In this document: positions 44,417 through 54,465 of the stretch, piece by piece
How the letters are laid out: every line of letters begins with the position of its first letter
Position numbering within the stretch: the stretch's first letter is position 1
Assembly: GCF_011043625.1 (NCBI RefSeq)
Contig: NZ_JAAKGT010000002.1
Span: forward strand, 434,001-498,000
DNA: 64,000 bases
From: Caulobacter sp. 602-2
GTDB taxonomy: Bacteria; Pseudomonadota; Alphaproteobacteria; Caulobacterales; Caulobacteraceae
Direction: 5' to 3'
Program-made: the position numbers and the translations under genes
Notes under the pieces: model-generated
Seen by the model: only the letters and a program-made list of their open reading frames with translations
Databases searched by the model: none
What the model was told of the DNA's origin: nothing

Positions 44417-47305
44417 ATGACTCTTCTGCTCGCCCCTCGCCTCGCGCCCTGCGGTCCGGTCGTCGATCCCAAGGCCGCCGAGCGCGCCCACGAGATGATC
44501 GCCAAGCGGGCCGGCGAGCGGATGAGCGTCGTCGACGCGGCCTGGCCGGCCCTGGCGCCGGTGTTCGCCGCCAGCGCCTATCTGGCGGGCCTGGCCCGGC
44601 GCGACGGCGTGCGCCTGCCGACCATCCTCGACAGCGATCCCGAACAGCGCCTGGCCCAGATCCTGGCGGCCGCCCACGCCGTCGCCGCCGAGCCCGACTT
44701 CGAGACGGCCCGCAAGACTCTGCGCGAACTCAAGGCCGACCTGCACCTGCTGACCGCCCTCGCCGACCTGGGCGGGGTGTGGGACCTCGACGCGGTCACC
44801 GGGGCCCTGACCCGCTTCGCCGACGCCAGCCTGCATGCGGCGCTCGCCCAGGCCGCCCGGGTCGAGGTGGCGCGCGGCGCGCTGACCCATGTCGGCGACG
44901 GCGCCGACGGCCCGATCCCGGGGCTCTTCTGCATCGCCATGGGCAAGCACGGCGCCTACGAGCTGAACTATTCCAGCGACATCGACTTCTCGATCTTCTA
45001 CGCGCCCGAGACCCTGCCGGTGTCGGAAGGAACCGAGCCGCAAGGGGTCGCCGTGCGCCTGACCCAGCACCTGGGCCGGATGCTGGCCGAGCGCACCGCC
45101 GACGGCTACGTCTTCCGCATCGACCTGCGCCTGCGCCCCGATCCGTCGTCGACCCCGCCGGCAATGCCCATCGACGCGGCCCTCGACTACTACGAGAGCG
45201 TCGGCCAGAACTGGGAGCGCGCGGCCCACATCAAGGCCCGCATCGCGGCCGGCGACATCGCCCGCGGCGAGGCGTTCCTGGCCGAGCTGCAGCCCTTCAT
45301 CTGGCGGCGCAATCTCGACTTCGCCGCCATCGCCGACATCCACTCGATCAAGCGCCAGATCCACGCCTACAAGGTGGACGAGCGACTGGAGGCCAAGGGC
45401 GCCGACCTGAAGCTGGGCCGGGGCGGCATCCGCGAGATCGAGTTCTTCGTCCAGACCCAGCAGCTGATCCTGGGCGGCCGCCATCCCGACCTGCGCAGCC
45501 CGCGCACGCTGGACGCGCTCTCCGCCCTGCGCGACGCCGGCCATGTGACCCCGGAAGACTGCGCCTACCTGACCGCCGCCTATCACGACCTGCGGGCCCT
45601 GGAGCACCGGGCCCAGATGATCGCCGACGACCAGACCCACAAGCTGCCGGAGTCAGACGCCGACCGGAAGAAGGTCGCCGCCCTGTGGGGCCAGGGAAAC
45701 CTGCGCAGCTTCGACGCCGCCGTCGGCAAGATGCTCAAGGGCGTCAACCAGCGCTACGGCGCCCTCTTCAAGGGCGAGGAGGAGCTGTCCTCGCGCTTCG
45801 GCAGCCTGGTGTTCACCGGCGTCGAGGACGATCCGGAGACCCTGGCCACGCTCAAGCGCATGGGCTTTTCGAGCCCCGAGCGCGTGGCCGCCACCATTCG
45901 CGGCTGGCATCACGGCCACATCGCCGCCACCCGCACCGAGCGCGGCCGCGAGCTTTTCACCCGCCTGGCCCCGCGCCTGCTGGACGCGGCGAATGCGACG
46001 GGCGCGCCGGACGCGGCCTTCAACCGTTTCGCCGACTTCTTCGCCTCGCTGAGCTCGGGCGTGCAGATCCAGTCGCTGTTCCTGGCCCAGCCGCGCCTGT
46101 TCGAACTGGTGGTGCAGGTCATGGCCTTCGCCCCGCGCCTGGCGACCACCCTGGCCCGCCGGCCGACGGCGCTGGACGCCCTGCTCGACCCGGCCTTCTT
46201 CGGGCCGATGGAGATGCCGTCGGAAGTTCCGTGGGATCCGTCCGAGTTCGAGCCGTCCATGGACGCGGCCCGCCGCCTGTTCCGCGACCAGGCCTTCCGC
46301 ATCGGGGTGCGGGTGATGAGCGGCACGGCCGACGCCCGCGACGTGGGCCGGGCCTTCGCCGACCTGGGAGACCTGATCGTCGGCGGCCTGGCGCCCGCCG
46401 CCCTGGCCGAGGTCGAGCGGCTGGGCGGGGCCTTCCCCGGCCAGGTGGCCGTGGTCGCCCTGGGCAAGGCCGGCTCGCGCGAGATGACCGCCAAGTCCGA
46501 CCTCGACCTGATGACGCTGTACGCCGCCGACGCGCCGGCGGCCCAAGGCGACGTCGTTTCGGAGATCAAGGGCTGGAGCGCCGACGTCTTCTACGCCCGC
46601 TTCACCCAGCGCCTGGCCTCGGCCCTGTCGGCGCCGACGGCCGAGGGCACGCTGTACGAGGTGGACCTGAAACTGCGGCCCTCGGGCAGCAAGGGGCCGG
46701 TGGCCGTCAGCTTCGCGGCCTTCGAGGACTATTACGAGCGCGAGTCCGAGACCTGGGAACTTCTGGCCCTGACCCGCGCCCGGGTGATCTGGGCCAGTTC
46801 GCCGGCCTTCAAGGCGCGCGCGGAAGGCGCCATCGAGGCCGCCCTGCGCCGCCCGCGCGACGTGGCCAAGACCGCCGCCGACGTGCTGGACATGCGCGAC
46901 CTGATGGAGCGCGAACGGCCAGGCAAGGGCCCCTGGGACCTGAAGCTGGAGCCCGGCGGCCTCGTGGACATCGAGTTCATCGCCCAGTTCCTGCAGCTGG
47001 CCCACGGACCGGACGGCGGCCCGCTGGCCCAGAACACCGGCGAGGCCCTGTCGGCGCTGATCGAAGCGGGCCTGGCCGACAAGGCCTCGCTCAACGCGGC
47101 CCTGTCGGCCTGGCGGCTGGAGCAGGACCTGTCGCAGCTGATCAAGGTGGCCCTGGAGAACGGCGACGACCCGGAAAGCGAGCCCAAGGCCTTCCGCGCC
47201 CTCCTGGCCCGCGCCGGCCACGTGACGCAGTTCCGCTCGCTGAAGGCCAAGCTGGTCAAGGCCAAGGCCGAGGCCCGCAAGGCGTTCGAGGATGTGGTGA
47301 GGTAG
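44417..47305 (+). CDS. glnE: Glutamine synthetase adenylyltransferase/deadenylase
   Basis: 962 residues, the normal full length. Two nucleotidyltransferase halves: the N-terminal adenylyl-removing domain with LNYSSDIDFSIFY (near 183) and LRLRPDPSSTPP, and the C-terminal adenylylating domain with EMTAKSDLDLMTLY (near 691) and LKLRPSGSKGPVAVSF; GGIREIEFFVQ and GGLVDIEFIAQF are the paired linker motifs. It adjusts glutamine synthetase activity to nitrogen supply under PII control. ATG 44417 is chosen over an upstream in-frame ATG because family similarity starts there. Confidence 0.96.
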   Translation: MTLLLAPRLAPCGPVVDPKAAERAHEMIAKRAGERMSVVDAAWPALAPVFAASAYLAGLARRDGVRLPTILDSDPEQRLAQILAAAHAVAAEPDFETARKTLRELKADLHLLTALADLGGVWDLDAVTGALTRFADASLHAALAQAARVEVARGALTHVGDGADGPIPGLFCIAMGKHGAYELNYSSDIDFSIFYAPETLPVSEGTEPQGVAVRLTQHLGRMLAERTADGYVFRIDLRLRPDPSSTPPAMPIDAALDYYESVGQNWERAAHIKARIAAGDIARGEAFLAELQPFIWRRNLDFAAIADIHSIKRQIHAYKVDERLEAKGADLKLGRGGIREIEFFVQTQQLILGGRHPDLRSPRTLDALSALRDAGHVTPEDCAYLTAAYHDLRALEHRAQMIADDQTHKLPESDADRKKVAALWGQGNLRSFDAAVGKMLKGVNQRYGALFKGEEELSSRFGSLVFTGVEDDPETLATLKRMGFSSPERVAATIRGWHHGHIAATRTERGRELFTRLAPRLLDAANATGAPDAAFNRFADFFASLSSGVQIQSLFLAQPRLFELVVQVMAFAPRLATTLARRPTALDALLDPAFFGPMEMPSEVPWDPSEFEPSMDAARRLFRDQAFRIGVRVMSGTADARDVGRAFADLGDLIVGGLAPAALAEVERLGGAFPGQVAVVALGKAGSREMTAKSDLDLMTLYAADAPAAQGDVVSEIKGWSADVFYARFTQRLASALSAPTAEGTLYEVDLKLRPSGSKGPVAVSFAAFEDYYERESETWELLALTRARVIWASSPAFKARAEGAIEAALRRPRDVAKTAADVLDMRDLMERERPGKGPWDLKLEPGGLVDIEFIAQFLQLAHGPDGGPLAQNTGEALSALIEAGLADKASLNAALSAWRLEQDLSQLIKVALENGDDPESEPKAFRALLARAGHVTQFRSLKAKLVKAKAEARKAFEDVVR

Positions 47306-47306
47306 A

Positions 47307-47406
47307 CCCCCTCAGTCGCTCCGCGACAGCTCCCCCAGAGGGGGAGCATCTTGGCGCTTTAGATCCTCCCCCTCTGGGGGAGGTGGCCCGAAGGGCCGGA
47401 GGGGGC
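47307..47406. repeat. Mosaic palindromic repeat, copy 2
   Basis: CCCCCTCAGTCGCTCCGCGA, AGCTCCCCCAGAGGGGGAGC, a short spacer, then CCTCCCCCTCTGGGGGAGG, GGCCCGAAGGGCC and GGAGGGGG. Follows the glnE stop directly. Same orientation of modules as copy 3. Confidence 0.88.
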
Positions 47407-47488
47407 CTGCCGCCCCTCGCGACGGAAACCCCGCCCTGCCCCGTTGAAGCTCCAGAAGGACGGGCCATACCCTCACCCGGAGCATTCG

Positions 47489-47896
47489 ATGAAGACGTTC
47501 ACCACCCTGGTCGCCGCGACCGCGATCGCCGCCTGCGCCCTCCCGGCCCTGGCCCAGACCAAGCCGGCCGGCCAGCCCCTCGCCGCGTTCCAGGCCGACC
47601 GCGCCGAGCAGATGCTGGCCAAGCTGGACGCCAACAAGGACGGCAAGCTGTCCAAGACCGAGTTCGAGGCCATGCGCCAGAAGAAGCCCGACGCCGCCAA
47701 GGCCCAGGGCGCCAAGGCGGGTCGGGGCGAACGCCTGTGGGGGCGGCTCGATGCCGACAAGGACGGCTTCCTGTCGCGAACCGAACTGCAGGCCATGGCC
47801 GGCAAGCGCTTCAAGCGGATGGACGCCGACGGCGACGGCGTGCTCACCTCGGCCGAACGACAGGCCGCGGCCGGCAAGGCCAAGGCCGCGATGTGA
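47489..47896 (+). CDS. Exported EF-hand calcium-binding protein
   Basis: 135 residues: signal peptide (MKTFTTLVAATAIAACALPALA) and three EF-hand loops, DANKDGKLSKTE, DADKDGFLSRTE and DADGDGVLTSAE, each with the Asp-rich 12-residue pattern. A periplasmic Ca2+-binding protein. It precedes an ECF sigma factor gene by 34 bp and may belong to the same unit. Confidence 0.88.
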   Translation: MKTFTTLVAATAIAACALPALAQTKPAGQPLAAFQADRAEQMLAKLDANKDGKLSKTEFEAMRQKKPDAAKAQGAKAGRGERLWGRLDADKDGFLSRTELQAMAGKRFKRMDADGDGVLTSAERQAAAGKAKAAM

Positions 47897-47930
47897 CGGC
47901 CGGCATGGGCTTGGCGTGACGAGGTGAGGC

Positions 47931-48491
47931 TTGGCGAGCGAGGGGGAAGACCCCGACCTGGCGTTGCTGGAGGGCGTGGGACGGGGCGACCCGGTCGCGG
48001 TGCGACGGCTGCTGGACGCTCGCCTGCCCCGCATCCTGGCCTTGGCCCGGCGGCTTCTGGCCGACCCGGACGAGGCCCAGGACGTGGCCCAGGAGACCTT
48101 CCTGCGGGCCTGGAAGCAGGCGCCCTCGTGGCGCCCCGGCCAGGCCCGCTTCGACACCTGGCTGCACCGCGTGGCGCTGAACCTGTGCCGCGACCGGCTG
48201 CGGCGACGGCGGGAGACGGCGATGGCGGAGCCCCCGGAAGTGATCGACGCGGCCCCGACCGGCGAGGGCGCGCTGCTGGGCGTCCAGATCGGCGGCCGCA
48301 TCGAGCGGGCCCTGGCCGCCCTGCCCGAGCGCCAGCGCGAGGCGATCGTGCTGTGTCACCACCAGGGCCTGGGCAACAAGGAGGCCGCCGCCCTGCTGGA
48401 GGTGTCGGTCGAGACGCTGGAAAGCCTGCTGGGCCGTGGACGGCGCGCGCTGCGCGCGGCCCTGGCCGACCTGATGGAGGCGGTCCGATGA
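47931..48491 (+). CDS. ECF-type RNA polymerase sigma factor
   Basis: 186 residues from TTG 47931 (GAGGTGAGGC upstream). Region 2 (DEAQDVAQETFLRAWKQA, FDTWLHRVALNLCRDRLRR) and region 4 (LPERQREAIVLCHHQGLGNKEAAALLEVSVETLESLLGRGR). Its stop overlaps a 12-codon mini-ORF (48488-48526) that in turn overlaps the next start, a chain that would couple translation of sigma factor and anti-sigma candidate. Confidence 0.93.
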   Translation: MASEGEDPDLALLEGVGRGDPVAVRRLLDARLPRILALARRLLADPDEAQDVAQETFLRAWKQAPSWRPGQARFDTWLHRVALNLCRDRLRRRRETAMAEPPEVIDAAPTGEGALLGVQIGGRIERALAALPERQREAIVLCHHQGLGNKEAAALLEVSVETLESLLGRGRRALRAALADLMEAVR

Positions 48492-48522
48492 GCACCGGGA
48501 CGATGAAGGAGGGCGCGCGACC

Positions 48523-48966
48523 ATGACCCCCGACCGCTTCGCCGAACTGGCGGCCGCCCACGGCGGCGACATCGGCCGCTGGCCCCAGGAGGTGCGCGAG
48601 GCCGCCCGCGCGGCCCTGGCCGCCGATCCGCACGGCCTGGGCGCGCTGCTGGCCGCCGAGGCCGACCTCGATCGCCTGCTCGACCTGGTTCCGGCCCAGG
48701 CCGCCGACGCCGCCCTGCTGGGCCGGCTGCTGGAGGCCGCGCCCAAGCCGCGCCGCTCGGCCGGCGCCTGGTGGGCGGGGCTGGCCGCGGGCCTGGGCCT
48801 GGCCGTCGCCACCGCAGCCGGGGTCGCCGTCGGCGTCGCCTCGGGCGCGGGCGAGCGGCTGGATCGCCGCGCCGACGCCATCCTGGCCGCCGCCTACGAC
48901 CAGCCCGAGCCCGACAACGCGGCCGAAGCCCTGCCCGAGCTCCAGGACGAGGCGACCGACCTATGA
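48523..48966 (+). CDS. Single-pass membrane protein, probable anti-sigma factor
   Basis: 147 residues. Cytoplasmic N-terminal part (RFAELAAAHGGDIGRWPQEV, EADLDRLLDLVPAQ), one membrane segment near 85-108 (AGLAAGLGLAVATAAGVAVGV) and a short periplasmic tail. No zinc-binding H-x3-C-x2-C anti-sigma motif. Its position directly after the sigma gene and before a periplasmic sensor-like protein suggests an anti-sigma role analogous to CnrY. Confidence 0.75.
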   Translation: MTPDRFAELAAAHGGDIGRWPQEVREAARAALAADPHGLGALLAAEADLDRLLDLVPAQAADAALLGRLLEAAPKPRRSAGAWWAGLAAGLGLAVATAAGVAVGVASGAGERLDRRADAILAAAYDQPEPDNAAEALPELQDEATDL

Positions 48967-49481
48967 GCGCCAACCGTTCCCTGATCGTCGCCCTGGTGGT
49001 GTCCGGCGCGCTGAACCTCTTCCTGATCGGCGGCATCGCCGGCGCGGCCTGGATGCGTCAGGAAGCCCGCCGCGAGGCCCCGATCGCCGCCGCCCTGGCC
49101 CAGCGCCCGCCGCTGTGGACCGCCGGCCGCGACCTGCCGCCCCAGCAGCGCCGCGCCCTGCGCCGCACCCTGCGCGAGGCCGCCCTCGAGAACCGCGCGG
49201 ACGCCCAGGCCGCCCGGGCCGAACGCCGGGCCGTGGTCGACGCCATGCGCGACGGCCGCTTCGACCGCGCCGAGGCCGAGCGCCGCATGGCCGCCGCGCG
49301 GACCCTGGAAAGCGGCGTGCGGGCCAAGGTCGACGGCCGCCTCGCGGCCTTCGCCGAGGGCCTGCCGCCCGAAGAGCGCAAGGTGCTGGCCGAGGGCCTG
49401 CGCCGGGTCTACGCCCCGCGCCAGAGGCCCCGCGAGGAGCGTCCCGAACGCCCGCGCGGAAAAAACGACGCCCAGCCATAA
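48963..49481 (+). CDS. CpxP/CnrX-like periplasmic sensor protein
   Basis: 172 residues: membrane anchor (LIVALVVSGALNLFLIGGIAG), then an Arg/Ala-rich four-helix region with LPPQQRRALRRTLREAALE and LPPEERKVLAEGLRRVY, typical of the heavy-metal sensor/CnrX-RsrX family (LTXXQ-type). ATG overlaps the preceding stop (ATGA). Third gene of the ECF unit; it probably passes an envelope signal to the anti-sigma factor. Confidence 0.8.
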   Translation: MSANRSLIVALVVSGALNLFLIGGIAGAAWMRQEARREAPIAAALAQRPPLWTAGRDLPPQQRRALRRTLREAALENRADAQAARAERRAVVDAMRDGRFDRAEAERRMAAARTLESGVRAKVDGRLAAFAEGLPPEERKVLAEGLRRVYAPRQRPREERPERPRGKNDAQP

Positions 49482-49532
49482 CCAAATCGCCTCGGGCTCC
49501 GTATCTTCGACACTGAAACCGGAGACACGCCC

Positions 49533-50452
<920 letters not shown>

Positions 50453-50453
<1 letters not shown>

Positions 50454-51148
50454 TGAACAGGCCCCCTCAGTCGCTCCGCGACAGCTCCCCCAGGGGGGGA
50501 GCATCTAACGCGCCGACCAGATCCTCCCCCTCTGGGGGAGGTGGCGCGAAGCGCCGGAGGGGGTCCGCCCGCGACAACCTCGTCTACGCCGCCGTCTGGC
50601 TGGCCTGCGCCGCGCCGCTGGCGTGGCTGGCCTTCCGGGCGTTCACCGGCGACCTGGGGGTCAATCCGATCGAGACCCTGGTGCGCCAGCTGGGCGTCTG
50701 GGGCCTGCGCCTGCTGCTGGTCGGCCTCGCCGTCACGCCGGCCGCCGTGATCCTGAAGAAGCCCCGCCTGGTGCGCTTTCGGCGGACCATCGGCCTGTTC
50801 GCCTTCGCCTATGTGACGCTGCACCTCTTCAGCTACATCGGCGTCGACCTCTATTTCGACTTCGGCCAGCTGGTGAAGGACATCCTCAAGCGGCCCTTCA
50901 TCACCTTGGGCATGGCGGCTTTCGTGATGCTGGTCCCGCTGGCGGTCACCTCGACCAACGGCTGGGTCATCCGCATGGGCCGGGCGGCCTGGAGCCGGCT
51001 GCACTGGCTGATCTACGTCATCGTGCCGCTGGGCGTGGCCCACTACTACCTGCTGGTGAAGGCCGACCACCGCCCGCCGCTGGTGTACGCCGCGATCCTG
51101 GCGGCGCTGCTGGGCTGGCGGGCATGGCGGAAGCTTGCGACCAGATAG
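50453..51148 (+). CDS. msrQ: MsrQ haem membrane subunit with repeat-derived N-terminal extension
   Basis: 231 residues. From about residue 40 it is a normal MsrQ: DNLVYAAVWLACAAPLAWLAF, AFAYVTLHLFSYIGVDL and RLHWLIYVIVPLGVAHYYL, with haem-ligand histidines and about six membrane segments. It passes quinone-pool electrons to MsrP. Residues about 4-38 (PPQSLRDSSPRGG, PSGGGGAKRRRGS) are translation of mosaic repeat copy 3 (50462-50565), read without a stop. ATG 50453 keeps coupling to msrP. An internal start after the repeat is possible but no good ribosome site is seen. Confidence 0.9.
50462..50565. repeat. Mosaic palindromic repeat, copy 3, inside the msrQ frame
   Basis: Near-identical to copy 2: CCCCCTCAGTCGCTCCGCGA, AGCTCCCCCAGGGGGGGAGC, spacer, CCTCCCCCTCTGGGGGAGG, GGCGCGAAGCGCC, GGAGGGGG. 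It lies between the msrQ start codon and its first membrane segment and is open in the msrQ frame. Confidence 0.9.
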
Positions 51149-51149
51149 G

Positions 51150-51281
51150 AACCTCCCCCTTTGGGGGGAGGCGATCGCGAAGCGATCGGTGGGGGGAGTG
51201 ACCGCGAATTCGGCCAGATCAGCGCAAGCTGAAAACATCCCCCCTCCGGCCCTTCGGGCCACCTCCCCCAGAGGGGGAGGA
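51150..51281. repeat. Mosaic palindromic repeat, copy 4
   Basis: AACCTCCCCCTTTGGGGGGA, GCGATCGCGAAGCGATCGG, a spacer including AGCTGAAAACATC, then CCCCTCCGGCCCTTCGGGCC and ACCTCCCCCAGAGGGGGAGG. Module order matches copy 1. Sits between convergent msrQ and dipeptidase genes. Confidence 0.88.
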
Positions 51282-51298
51282 TCCTGGTAGGCGGGAGG

Positions 51299-52519
51299 TT
51301 ACTTGGCCGCGCCCTTGGCATAGGCCTGGGCCTGGCCCAGCAGGCGCAGCACGTTGCCGCTCCAGATCGCCTCGATGTCGGCGTCGGAATAGCCGGCGGC
51401 CTTCAGGCGAGCGGTGATCTTGGGCAGGTCGGCCACGTCCTCCAGGCCCTCGACGCCGCCGCCGCCGTCCCAGTCGGCGCCGACGCAGACAGCCTTGGCG
51501 CCGCCGATCTTCAGCACGTGGTTCATGCTGTCCATGAAGGTGTCGAAGTTGGCGCGGACCGGCGGGAACTTGGCGTCGACCTCGGCTCGCTTCTTCGCAT
51601 AGGCCACGACCTGCGCCTGGGTGGCCTCGTCGCGAGGCGGCTTGCCCAGGGCGTCCAGCGCCGCCTTGCGCTCGGGGCTGTTGGTCGAGGCGCGCAGATA
51701 GACCGAGTTGATGCAGATCGCCCCGCCGCTCTCGGCGATCTTGCGGATATGCGCGTCGTCGAGATTGCGCGGATGGTCGAACACCGCCCGGGCGCCCGAG
51801 TGCGAGGCGATGACCGGAACCTTCGACAGGGCCACGGCCTGGTCCACGACATCGTCCGAGGCGTGGCTGACGTCGATCAGTATGCCCAGGCGGTTGGCCT
51901 CGGCCAGCCAGCGCAGGCCCAGCGGCGAGAAGCCGTTCCAGATCTTGCCCTTGGGGTCGGTCGAGCTGTCGGCGAACTGGTTGTTGCGGAAGTGCACCGG
52001 GCCCGCCATCCGCACGCCCGCGCCATAGAAGGTCTCCAGCAGGGTGAGGTCCTCCCCCATCGGCCAGCTGTTTTCGATGCTCTGGAAGGCGAACTTCTTG
52101 CCCGCCTTGCTGATACGGATCGCGTCTTCCGGCGTATAGGCCAGCTCGAACTTGTCGCCGTGCGCGGCGACCATCTCGCGGATCTCGGTCGCGCGGGTCA
52201 GGGCGAAGTCGCGGGCCCAGCGATAGCCCTCGGCGGTCAGGTCGCCCTGGCCGGTGTAGATCACGAAGAACCCGCCATCGAGGCCGCCGTCGTTCATGCG
52301 CGGCAGATCAACCTGGCTGAAGTCCTGCGGCACGCTGTGACGGTCGACCATGCTCCAGCCGGGCCGGGCGAAGTGCTCGGGCGTGTCGAGGTGGGTGTCC
52401 AGCGTCAGGATGCGCTCGTGCAGCGCCTTATCCGCCTTGGAGACCGGCGCCTCGGCGGCGTGGGCGGCGGCGCCCATGAGGGCGGCCGAGCCGAGGAGGA
52501 CTGACAGCAGGCGACGCAT
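51299..52519 (-). CDS. Exported M19 membrane-dipeptidase family enzyme
   Basis: 406 residues: signal peptide ([20 protein letters not shown]) and renal-dipeptidase fold. Zinc ligands: HLD in [12 protein letters not shown], Glu in [11 protein letters not shown], His in [10 protein letters not shown] and [20 protein letters not shown]. Cleaves dipeptides, including D-amino-acid-containing ones in characterised members. ATG 52519 with GGAGTG upstream. It adjoins the radC remnant and so marks the native chromosome next to the inserted element. Confidence 0.93.
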   Translation of the reverse strand: MRRLLSVLLGSAALMGAAAHAAEAPVSKADKALHERILTLDTHLDTPEHFARPGWSMVDRHSVPQDFSQVDLPRMNDGGLDGGFFVIYTGQGDLTAEGYRWARDFALTRATEIREMVAAHGDKFELAYTPEDAIRISKAGKKFAFQSIENSWPMGEDLTLLETFYGAGVRMAGPVHFRNNQFADSSTDPKGKIWNGFSPLGLRWLAEANRLGILIDVSHASDDVVDQAVALSKVPVIASHSGARAVFDHPRNLDDAHIRKIAESGGAICINSVYLRASTNSPERKAALDALGKPPRDEATQAQVVAYAKKRAEVDAKFPPVRANFDTFMDSMNHVLKIGGAKAVCVGADWDGGGGVEGLEDVADLPKITARLKAAGYSDADIEAIWSGNVLRLLGQAQAYAKGAAK

Positions 52520-52617
52520 GGAACACTCCGGAACAGCTGATCCGGCCAAGCTCGGAGGAGCCGCGTCCTGCGTCAAGGACATTAGATTTTCTCGCGCCCA
52601 CTTTTCGCGAATGAGCG

Positions 52618-52779
52618 TCAGATCAGCCCCAGCGCCTTGAAGCTGGCCACGCCGTCGCGGCCGACCACCAGGTGATCGTGGACGACGATGCTCAGCGCCT
52701 TGCCGGCGGTGATGATCTGCTTGGTCATCTCGATGTCGGGACGCGAGGGGGTCGGATCGCCGCTGGGATGGTTGTGCAT
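52618..52779 (-). pseudogene. radC: C-terminal remnant of radC
   Basis: 53 codons ending [14 protein letters not shown] and starting at [18 protein letters not shown]: the JAB/MPN zinc motif HxHPSGDPxPS and the [10 protein letters not shown] tail of RadC. Upstream in frame ([11 protein letters not shown]) all similarity stops and AT-rich foreign DNA begins. The N-terminal three quarters of radC are missing from this side, consistent with disruption by the mobile element on the right. Confidence 0.85.
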
Positions 52780-53175
52780 CAGTCCACCATCCACTTCATC
52801 CCATTGTTTTAAATAAATTTTCTCTGAGCGCGCTGTTCACTGGAGCCGTTAATTGGAGCTGATTTTGGAGCATCCCTTTTCAGCGCCATTTTCGACCAAA
52901 GGAACACACATACACGGCCAGTCGGACACGCACACTAAACACAGGATGCGCCTCGACAGCAGACATCAACCGATTGCCCTTTTAGATGGACCGGCAGTGA
53001 TTTGCCGCTCCGCGCCAGTTGCCGACGTTGGCACCTCTCCAAGAACACGACTTTTAGCCCGCCATGCGTACGGGCGAGATCGACCTTTAACGGCCCTTCC
53101 AATTGGCGGCTGCTGAGATGGAGGCCATAAACGCTTTCAGGCCTAGCCCGCCAAAATCGTGTGGTTCGCGAACTT
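52780..53175. other. Non-coding left terminus of the element
   Basis: About 400 bases with no convincing gene. The first 100 are AT-rich (TTTTAAATAAATTTTC near 52806). Short frames on both strands have no recognisable content. Probably holds the element end and remnants. Confidence 0.5.
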
Positions 53176-53424
53176 CTATCGTGGTCTGCGCTCACATCCG
53201 ATCCGCCACCCCTCGCCATCTTGATCGACCTGCGTCACCTCGAACTCGGCGTCGTAACAGTCGCGGGTCGTCAGGGTGATCGCATCGCCGCACGCCGGCA
53301 GCGGCGCCCCGGCGGGCGCTCGGATCAGGACTGTGCCAAAGCGCCCAGCCTGACCGGGCCGAAACTGATAGTGGAATGGCCCGAGCGTATCGGGCAGGCC
53401 CCGGTGGCTTCTGCGCGCAGTCAC
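53176..53424 (-). CDS. Small hypothetical protein, paralogue of the gene at 57343
   Basis: About 82 residues from GTG 53424, four bases past the transglutaminase stop (GGGTGAGG as ribosome site). Basic N-terminus, then CGDAITLTTRDCYDAEFEVT and a WRIGCERRPR tail. The pattern GD-x5-7-C-x-D-x-EFEV-x-W-R-x-x-C is shared with the small gene at 57343-57516. Function unknown. Confidence 0.6.
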   Translation of the reverse strand: MTARRSHRGLPDTLGPFHYQFRPGQAGRFGTVLIRAPAGAPLPACGDAITLTTRDCYDAEFEVTQVDQDGEGWRIGCERRPR

Positions 53425-53428
53425 GACC

Positions 53429-54211
53429 TCACCCGCCGACCCTGTCGATGCTGAAGTGCTGCTCGACGAGCGTCGCGGCACCGAAGATCGTCATGAACGC
53501 GATGTCCGCAGCGTCACGGCCTGTCGCGACCCGAACAAGACCCTCGAGCGGAGCAAGGCCGGAGGGGTCGACCAATCGCCAGCGGCCACCGAGATAGATC
53601 TCGGCCACGGCATGGAGATCGGGCGGCTCCAGCCTCCACGCGTACCCGCTGACAGCTCGAGCCGGGATATTGCCCGCCCGACAGAGCGCGATCGCCAAAT
53701 GGCTGAAGTCTCGGCAAACGCCGGCGCGGTCGACGAGAGTGTCGACCGCTGTCGTCGCGGCGTGACTGACCCCGGCGCGATAGTCCACATGCTCGGCGAT
53801 CCAGGCCAGGATCGCGGCGACCTTTTCCCCGCCGCGCAAACCGCCGACCTCCCGCTCGACGAAGCGCATCAGTCGATCCGAGGGGCTGTAACGGCTGGCC
53901 CGAAGGTAAGGCAGCACTTCACTCGGCAGGTCTGCGATCGCCGTTTCCTCCGCGCCAGCCAGCCCATGATCGGACGCCGCCGTCTCGACCGTGGCGCGAT
54001 AGAGCGCGTTGATCCTGCCCGAAGCTGCGAACACCGTACGGCGCTCGCCTGTCGACGGGTCATCGATACGGCGGGCCGGTGCGGGCGGCCAGAAGGTGAG
54101 CGCATCCGACGTCACCCGCTGGTCCCGCCCGTGCGCGGCTTCGACCAGCAGAAGAACTTCGCATGGCGCTGCAAAATCGTAGGTGAGGGAGGCTTCGACC
54201 TGGAAACGCAT
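53429..54211 (-). CDS. Transglutaminase-like cysteine protease family protein
   Basis: 260 residues. An N-terminal beta-rich Bact_transglu_N-like region (FQVEASLTYDFAAPCEVLLL) is followed by a transglutaminase core: Cys in RAGVCRDFSHLAIALCR (near 171), His in PPDLHAVAEIYLGGRW and Asp in RLVDPSG. All three catalytic residues are present. Such proteins hydrolyse or cross-link peptides; the target is unknown. ICE cargo, followed closely by a small orphan gene. Confidence 0.88.
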   Translation of the reverse strand: MRFQVEASLTYDFAAPCEVLLLVEAAHGRDQRVTSDALTFWPPAPARRIDDPSTGERRTVFAASGRINALYRATVETAASDHGLAGAEETAIADLPSEVLPYLRASRYSPSDRLMRFVEREVGGLRGGEKVAAILAWIAEHVDYRAGVSHAATTAVDTLVDRAGVCRDFSHLAIALCRAGNIPARAVSGYAWRLEPPDLHAVAEIYLGGRWRLVDPSGLAPLEGLVRVATGRDAADIAFMTIFGAATLVEQHFSIDRVGG

Positions 54212-54465
54212 GCACGCCCTTCAGGCGGCAACGCCGCCGCTCACGCGATGCCAGCGCGAGTTCAATGAAAATAAATAGAGGAAAGGATCCGGTCGATCCT
54301 GGCAATTCCTTCAATATAATTGTATGATACGAAAATATAAGGTGCGGCGATGATTTTTCCGCCGCGCCATAACATCGCCGAAAATTAAACGGGATCGCTG
54401 GTAAATCCTTCGATAACAGGGACGCGTCATTCGGTTTCACCTCTTCAAGGGAAGGAAACATCCAG

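Noticed and set aside
52853-53219. Overlapping frames of 87 and 94 codons on opposite strands at the element end
   Set aside because: No recognisable domain or convincing ribosome site, and the stretch is a junction region of mixed composition.
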